Assembly: GCA_016124855.1 (NCBI GenBank)
Contig: WGMX01000002.1
Location: 1-45,800 of the forward strand
Source of the DNA: Anaerolineaceae bacterium
GTDB taxonomy: Bacteria > Chloroflexota > Anaerolineae > Aggregatilineales > Phototrophicaceae
Direction: 5' to 3'
Length of the DNA stretch: 45,800 bases
The notes under the pieces are model-generated. The model was given only the letters and a program-made list of their open reading frames with translations, had not been told where the DNA came from and did no database searches. Shown here one piece after another: positions 42,117 through 45,800 of the stretch (its first letter is position 1; every line of letters starts with the position of its first letter). Position numbers and translations under genes: made by a program.

Positions 42117-42425
42117 ATGTCTCGTAAATTCCAACGCCGTATCGAAAACTTTACCTGCGGGAACTGCGGCGCTTTGGTTGTAGGCGATGGATATACTAAT
42201 CACTGTCCACGCTGTCTTTGGAGCAAGCATGTTGATGTGAACCCCGGCGACCGGGCGGCAGACTGCGGTGGATTGATGGAACCCGTAGGTGCGGAACAAA
42301 AAGCGGGCGAAACGATCATTATCCACCGCTGCATTAAGTGTCAGCATGTTAAGCGAAACCGAGCTGCCGCAGACGACGATTTTGACCTGTTAATCGAGTT
42401 AGTGGCAATGGGCAATCCCTTCTAA
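42117..42425 (+). CDS. RNHCP-domain zinc-binding protein
   Basis: A 102-residue protein with the RNHCP domain: FTCGNCGALV at about 13-22, then NHCPRCLWSKHVDVNPGDRAADCGGLMEPV at about 31-60, and a final RCIKCQHVKRNR pair. The four CxxC/HCxxC units would bind one or two zinc ions. The domain has no established function. The ATG at 42117 gives the typical MSRKFQRR start; a GTG 12 bp upstream is in frame. It sits between ubiD and ubiA, but the hairpin repeat just upstream and the lack of a biochemical link mean co-function with the quinone genes is unproved. Confidence 0.88.
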   Translation: MSRKFQRRIENFTCGNCGALVVGDGYTNHCPRCLWSKHVDVNPGDRAADCGGLMEPVGAEQKAGETIIIHRCIKCQHVKRNRAAADDDFDLLIELVAMGNPF

Positions 42426-42452
42426 ACTCCTAGCATTTATAAAGGCGAGGCT

Positions 42453-43355
42453 ATGACCGACATAGCAGCAAATACTCCTCCGAACGATACTCTACTCACC
42501 AAAATCAAAGTCTTTCTAGACCTGATTAAGTTCGAGCATACGATTTTCGCGCTGCCGTTTGCCTATTTGGGAACAGTGCTAGCGGCGGGTGGATTACCGA
42601 CCTTTCATCAATTTTTCTGGGTGACGGTGGCGATGGCCTCGGCGCGAACCTTTGCTTTCGCCGTCAACCGTTATGTAGACCGCCGCTTTGATGCGACTAA
42701 TCCGCGTACCTCGAAACGCCCTTCAGTGACGGGACGGATTACGCCACAACTGATGATTGCCTTCGCTGTAATCTCGCTGATTTTATTAGCGATTAGCGCA
42801 GCGCTGCTGAGTCCTTTAGCATTGATTTTGTTCCCCGGCGCGTTGATTTTCCTCATTGGTTACTCCTACACAAAACGATTTACGGTGCTGTGCCATTGGG
42901 TGCTGGGTTTCACCGATGGACTAGCCGCTATCGGCGGTTGGATTGCGGTACGCGGGAGCATTTTTACAGCAGCCGATTTACCCGCTTGGCTGCTGATGCT
43001 GGCGGTTATGTTCTGGATTGGCGGCTTCGACCTGCTTTATGCCTCGCAAGATGTCGAACATGATAAGAAAGAAGGCTTATATTCGTGGCCAAGCCGCTTC
43101 GGAATCGCGAATGCGTTGTTCGTAGCGAAAATCAGCCATATCCTGACTATTCTGGTACTGATCGTGTTAGGAATCACCTATCCACTCGGATGGCCTTACT
43201 GGTTGGGCGTGATGATCGCAGCGGGTTTGTTGGCATACGAAAACAGCCTCGTTAAGCCGGATGATCTGTCAAAGATGAACCAAGCGTTTTTCCAAATGAA
43301 CTCGTATGTGGCCGTAACTTTGTTCATCGGTACGTTTGTCGCGTTGCTCGTTTAA
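42453..43355 (+). CDS. ubiA: UbiA-family prenyltransferase (4-hydroxybenzoate/futalosine-pathway type)
   Basis: An integral membrane aromatic prenyltransferase of 300 residues with about eight or nine TM helices. The first prenyl-diphosphate/Mg motif is NRYVDRRFD at residues 72-80 (NxxxDxxxD) and the second is QDVEHD (DxxxD) in the later half. It attaches a polyprenyl chain to an aromatic acid in quinone synthesis. With UbiD and MenG neighbours, a menaquinone (MqnP-like) role fits best. A strong site (GGCGAGG) precedes the ATG. The kinase gene starts 11 bp after its stop. I use ubiA as a family symbol, not as proof of ubiquinone production. Confidence 0.92.
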   Translation: MTDIAANTPPNDTLLTKIKVFLDLIKFEHTIFALPFAYLGTVLAAGGLPTFHQFFWVTVAMASARTFAFAVNRYVDRRFDATNPRTSKRPSVTGRITPQLMIAFAVISLILLAISAALLSPLALILFPGALIFLIGYSYTKRFTVLCHWVLGFTDGLAAIGGWIAVRGSIFTAADLPAWLLMLAVMFWIGGFDLLYASQDVEHDKKEGLYSWPSRFGIANALFVAKISHILTILVLIVLGITYPLGWPYWLGVMIAAGLLAYENSLVKPDDLSKMNQAFFQMNSYVAVTLFIGTFVALLV

Positions 43356-43365
43356 AGCTACACCC

Positions 43366-43923
43366 ATGAAGATTATCTTAATCGGGCCAATGGGTGCGGG
43401 TAAAACGACGATTGGCAAACTGCTTTCTGAGCGACTTGGTTTACAGAATGTTTCGTTGGATGAAATCCGGCAGCTTTACTATGATGAAATTGGCTACGAT
43501 AATGATGCTGCCCGACAGATTCATGCTGAACGCGGAATGGCGGGTATTCTTGAATATTGGAAACCGTTTGAAGCCCACAGCGTCGAGCGTGTTCTGCAAG
43601 ATTACGACAACTGCGTGATCGATTTCGGCGCGGGTCACTCGGTTTACGACGACGAAACCTTGTTTGCGCGAGTCAAAAAGGCGCTTGAGCCTTTTCCGAA
43701 TGTGGTATTGATCCTACCCTCAGCGGATAAAGACGAAGCGATAAAAGTCCTCAACACACGGATACCGCCCGATGTACCAGCAGAAATTATCCCGTGGTAC
43801 AAGGAGATGAACGCTTACTTCGTCAACCACCGCTCGAACGCAGACTTGGCGAAAATCACTGTTTACACTCAAGAAAAAACTCCTGATGAAACCTGCGATG
43901 AAATCACTAGAAAGTTAAAGTAG
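43366..43923 (+). CDS. P-loop kinase, shikimate-kinase-like
   Basis: A 185-residue nucleoside-triphosphate-binding protein. The P-loop GPMGAGKTTIG is at about residues 7-17, and the following LDEIRQLYYDEIGYD and VIDFGAGHSVY resemble the substrate side of shikimate kinases and related small kinases. The lid and the usual Arg/GG substrate motif of true AroK are not clear, so the phosphate acceptor is unknown. The ATG at 43366 is used; a GTG-type start 30 bp earlier would overlap the ubiA 3' end. It lies 11 bp after ubiA and 4 bp before menG, so it is almost certainly part of that operon. Confidence 0.82.
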   Translation: MKIILIGPMGAGKTTIGKLLSERLGLQNVSLDEIRQLYYDEIGYDNDAARQIHAERGMAGILEYWKPFEAHSVERVLQDYDNCVIDFGAGHSVYDDETLFARVKKALEPFPNVVLILPSADKDEAIKVLNTRIPPDVPAEIIPWYKEMNAYFVNHRSNADLAKITVYTQEKTPDETCDEITRKLK

Positions 43924-43927
43924 CGAT

Positions 43928-44635
43928 ATGGCCAATCTCACGGGCAGCGAACGGGCTGCATATGTACAGGATATGTTCGGGCGCATCGCAGGCCGCTATA
44001 ACCTGATGAACCGCTTGATGACCGGCGGGCAAGACCTGAAATGGCGACGGTTTGTGGTCAAGCAGGCGCGTTTGAAAGCAGGCGATAAGCTCCTAGACTT
44101 AGCAACGGGTACAGGTGACATCGCGTTTGAGGCGCTGAAAGCTGTACCGAATATCCAAGCTGTTGGGGGTGATTTCTCCCTGCCGATGATGCTGGTCGGG
44201 AAGCAGCTACCAATGGGTGATAAAGTGGGCTGGACGGGCGCGGATGCGCTCAATTTGCCCTTCCCTGATGCGTCATTCAATGCGGTGACCTCCGGTTATC
44301 TGGCGCGGAACGTGGTCGATATTCCACGCATGTTTGCCGAGCAGCTACGAGTCCTCAAATCTGGTGGACGGATTGTAGTGCTGGATAGTTCACCGCCGAA
44401 AGATAATCTGCTGAAGCCATTCATTGAAATTCACCTACGCTACATCATTCCGCTGTTAGGGAGGATTGTGGCGGGTAAGAACGGCGCGGATGCTTACCAA
44501 TATCTGCCGAGTTCGACACAGGCGTTTAAGTCACCAGAAGAATTGGCGACCTTGATGAAGCAAGCTGGCATCCGTAATGTTCAGTACCAGACGTTCATGT
44601 TTGGGACGATGGCGGTGCATTGGGGCGAGAAATAG
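43928..44635 (+). CDS. menG: Demethylmenaquinone methyltransferase (MenG/UbiE)
   Basis: Performs the final C-methylation of demethylmenaquinone (or the ubiquinone equivalent) with SAM. The 235 residues show the family start VQDMFGRIAGRYNLMNRLMT, motif I LLDLATGTGDIAFEA, and the UbiE segments GYLARNVVDIPRMFAEQLRVLKSGGRIVVLD and the terminal FGTMAVHWGEK. Relative to most members, the usual GLRN-type segment reads YLARN, a modest departure. It closes the ubiD-RNHCP-ubiA-kinase-menG run. Copy B of the inverted element begins about 70 bp after its stop. Confidence 0.95.
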   Translation: MANLTGSERAAYVQDMFGRIAGRYNLMNRLMTGGQDLKWRRFVVKQARLKAGDKLLDLATGTGDIAFEALKAVPNIQAVGGDFSLPMMLVGKQLPMGDKVGWTGADALNLPFPDASFNAVTSGYLARNVVDIPRMFAEQLRVLKSGGRIVVLDSSPPKDNLLKPFIEIHLRYIIPLLGRIVAGKNGADAYQYLPSSTQAFKSPEELATLMKQAGIRNVQYQTFMFGTMAVHWGEK

Positions 44636-44704
44636 CAGCAAAATACAAGACGCAAGTTACAAGAGAAGTCGCCAGTCATCAGCTTTTTAGAGGACGGGTT
44701 CATG

Positions 44705-45178
44705 ATTCAAAAACTGCAAATTCTGCAAAAACTGTGACTGCCAGAACCGGTTTTTGCGCGACTTCGAGGGAGCTAACTGCCGAAGATTCGCCCACAGGAC
44801 TTCCTTCGGTCGCAAAATTCTTCAGATTCTTCAATTCCACTGTGAAGTTTACAGTTGTTGGTTAACTCCATTTATTGATGCGGCGGTGGCGGCAATTGAA
44901 CAAAGCAGAATATGCGGCAAATGCGGCGAAAGCAGCACAGGCGGCACGAAATGTTGCAGTTGTTGCAAATGTTGTTGTTGAGAATGGGTCGTTTTTGTCA
45001 CATTTACAACGATTGGTTGATGTTAAGATGCGGTAGGCGCAAATACAGGGCGCAAAGCCTTGCGCCCCTACAATTCGGCTTATTGATGATTGTATGACAA
45101 AGAACGAGCGGACGGGTTACCTTTTGGAAGAACATTTTGTAACTGTTTCGAACGGTTGGCGTTAACCGTTTTGAGGGA
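44705..45178 (+). repeat. Inverted duplicated element, copy B
   Basis: A 474-bp stretch matching the reverse complement of 37319-37811. The core 44889-45075 equals the copy A core plus an 18-bp insertion beginning GAAAGCAGCACAGGCGGC. The GGGCGCAAAGCCTTGCGCCC hairpin is conserved at about 45048-45067. Both copies lie just downstream of a class I methyltransferase gene, in the same orientation as that gene. Confidence 0.9.
44706..44981 (+). other. Possible small Cys-rich reading frame in repeat copy B
   Basis: An open frame after a TGA at 44703 reads FKNCKFCKNCDCQN at first and ends CGKCGESSTGGTKCCSCCKCCC. It has no ATG; a TTG lies at 44754. The 18-bp difference from copy A is in frame. It is unproven as a gene. 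Confidence 0.25.
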
Positions 45179-45286
45179 GCAGCTTGTGGTGTAAGGTTGT
45201 GAGATGGTTGGAAAAGCATTTGTCGGGTTAACCGAAAATAAACGTAGGAAATAATACTGTGTTCTGAGTGACGAGAAAAATACCGT

Positions 45287-45709
45287 ATGTTTATGAAGAA
45301 CATTGAATTTCGTGTTCAAGGAAATGAAACAAAACTCATGATCTATCCTAAACTAAAATCCATTCTCAGCCCTGATATACCTGATCTGGTGAACTATCAT
45401 CCCGAAGACAGCAAGAATTTTGGTTTTGTATTACAGCTGTTGATCGGGCCGAAGCACGCGGAAGGGATGGAATCGTTTCAGGTAACGGTTTGTACTCCAA
45501 CGTGGATGGCAGAGCATTTCAACAACGATGAGATTGTCATTGGAAGACATTATCTTATTCTTTTTGAGTTTGATTACGAACGGCTGATTAACCGAATCAA
45601 TAAGTATCTTCAACTATGCGCCGATGAAACATGGGAACAAGTTGCCATCAAGGTTGGAAGACTTGGATTGTGGGAATTCGAAGATTATCCCGACAGTGCG
45701 CGAGATTAG
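45287..45709 (+). CDS. Imm8-family immunity protein
   Basis: A 140-residue protein recognised by the Imm8-type pattern: GPKHAEGMESFQVTVCTPTWM in the middle, then GRHYLILFEFDYERLINRINKYL and the terminal ETWEQVAIKVGRLGLWEFEDY. Such proteins usually neutralise polymorphic or contact-dependent toxins encoded just upstream. No toxin gene is present in the preceding sequence, so here it appears orphan, either acquired immunity or a relic. The start may be the ATG at 45287 or the one 6 bp later; neither has a strong ribosome site. Its base composition is more AT-rich than the neighbouring quinone genes, consistent with transfer, though the sample is small. Confidence 0.75.
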   Translation: MFMKNIEFRVQGNETKLMIYPKLKSILSPDIPDLVNYHPEDSKNFGFVLQLLIGPKHAEGMESFQVTVCTPTWMAEHFNNDEIVIGRHYLILFEFDYERLINRINKYLQLCADETWEQVAIKVGRLGLWEFEDYPDSARD

Positions 45710-45767
45710 AAAATAAAACGGCGGACGGCATGATGATGTTTAACAAATTGGAACGGAGAAAAAATCA

Positions 45768-45800
45768 TACCCCTAACCCCAGCCCTTTTCCCGTAGTAAC
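45768..45800. repeat. Fragment of a C-rich dispersed repeat at the window edge
   Basis: The last ~33 bases carry CCCCTAACCCCAGCCC followed by TTTTCCCG, the style of a scattered intergenic repeat also hinted at before prmA. It is cut by the window end. Confidence 0.4.

Larger units (their letters stand above)
44636..45286. other. Intergenic stretch, mostly repeat copy B
   Basis: These 651 bp follow menG. The first ~69 bp contain nothing I can name, 44705-45178 is copy B of the inverted element, and the last ~108 bp are A/T-rich leader for the Imm8-like gene. No RNA gene is evident. Confidence 0.7.

Noticed and set aside
37159..45286. Composite transposon bounded by the two inverted copies
   Set aside because: Neither copy encodes a transposase and the enclosed genes are housekeeping in type; target-site duplications are not seen.
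1..45800. CRISPR array, prophage or defence island
   Set aside because: No regularly spaced direct repeats and no cas, integrase, capsid or restriction genes were seen. The orphan Imm8-like gene alone does not make a defence island.

Overview
The window looks like ordinary chromosomal backbone of a bacterium, most likely a Chloroflexota member of the Anaerolineae type. That assignment is an inference from the overall protein character: a very long multi-GAF sensor kinase, exported proteins with beta-rich tails, an hrcA-grpE-dnaK-dnaJ-prmA heat-shock block, UbiD/UbiA/UbiE-type quinone genes, and a PQQ-type sugar dehydrogenase with PKD domains. No rRNA marker is present to confirm it. Coding density is high on both strands. 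I see no rRNA, tRNA, CRISPR array, intact insertion sequence or prophage.

Layout. 1-2.6 kb (+): a membrane protein, an aldose-1-epimerase-like protein and a YbaK-type deacylase, closed by a terminator shared with pfkA. 2.6-8.5 kb (-): pfkA, then dnaE, which carries a 320-residue in-frame intein at a conserved nucleotide-contact motif. 8.8-13 kb (+): a Met-rich secreted protein, mutM, a membrane-anchored unknown protein and a secreted trypsin-like protease. 13-16 kb (-): a probable operon of a small winged-helix-like protein, two tiny membrane proteins, adenosine deaminase and an MBL-fold hydrolase. 16-19 kb (-): secA. 19.2-22.8 kb: a THUMP-type RNA methyltransferase (+) converging on prs (-), then the MeaB / B12-binding mutase subunit pair (-). 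23-27 kb (+): a 1400-aa sensor kinase. 27.3-29.9 kb (-): sugar dehydrogenase and trxA. 30-37.2 kb (+): hrcA, grpE, dnaK, dnaJ, prmA and a Mut7-C protein. 37.9-40 kb (-): SDR, NUDIX hydrolase and methyltransferase. 40.1-44.6 kb (+): ubiD, RNHCP, ubiA, a P-loop kinase and menG/ubiE, probably the late steps of menaquinone synthesis. 45.3-45.7 kb (+): an orphan Imm8-like immunity protein.

The least ordinary features are these. The DnaE intein has a decayed homing-endonuclease region. A ~480 bp element is present twice in inverted orientation (37319-37811 and 44705-45178), flanking the quinone cluster; its 169-bp core is identical in both copies apart from one 18-bp indel, and it contains an open frame ending in a run of cysteines. 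Perfect inverted repeats sit on or next to the -10 boxes of ubiD, dnaJ and possibly the small winged-helix gene. Eight promoters share an extended -10 sequence TGnTAnAAT, and three of them share GTGCTATAAT. A dispersed family of hairpins beginning with (T)GTAGGG occurs between genes.
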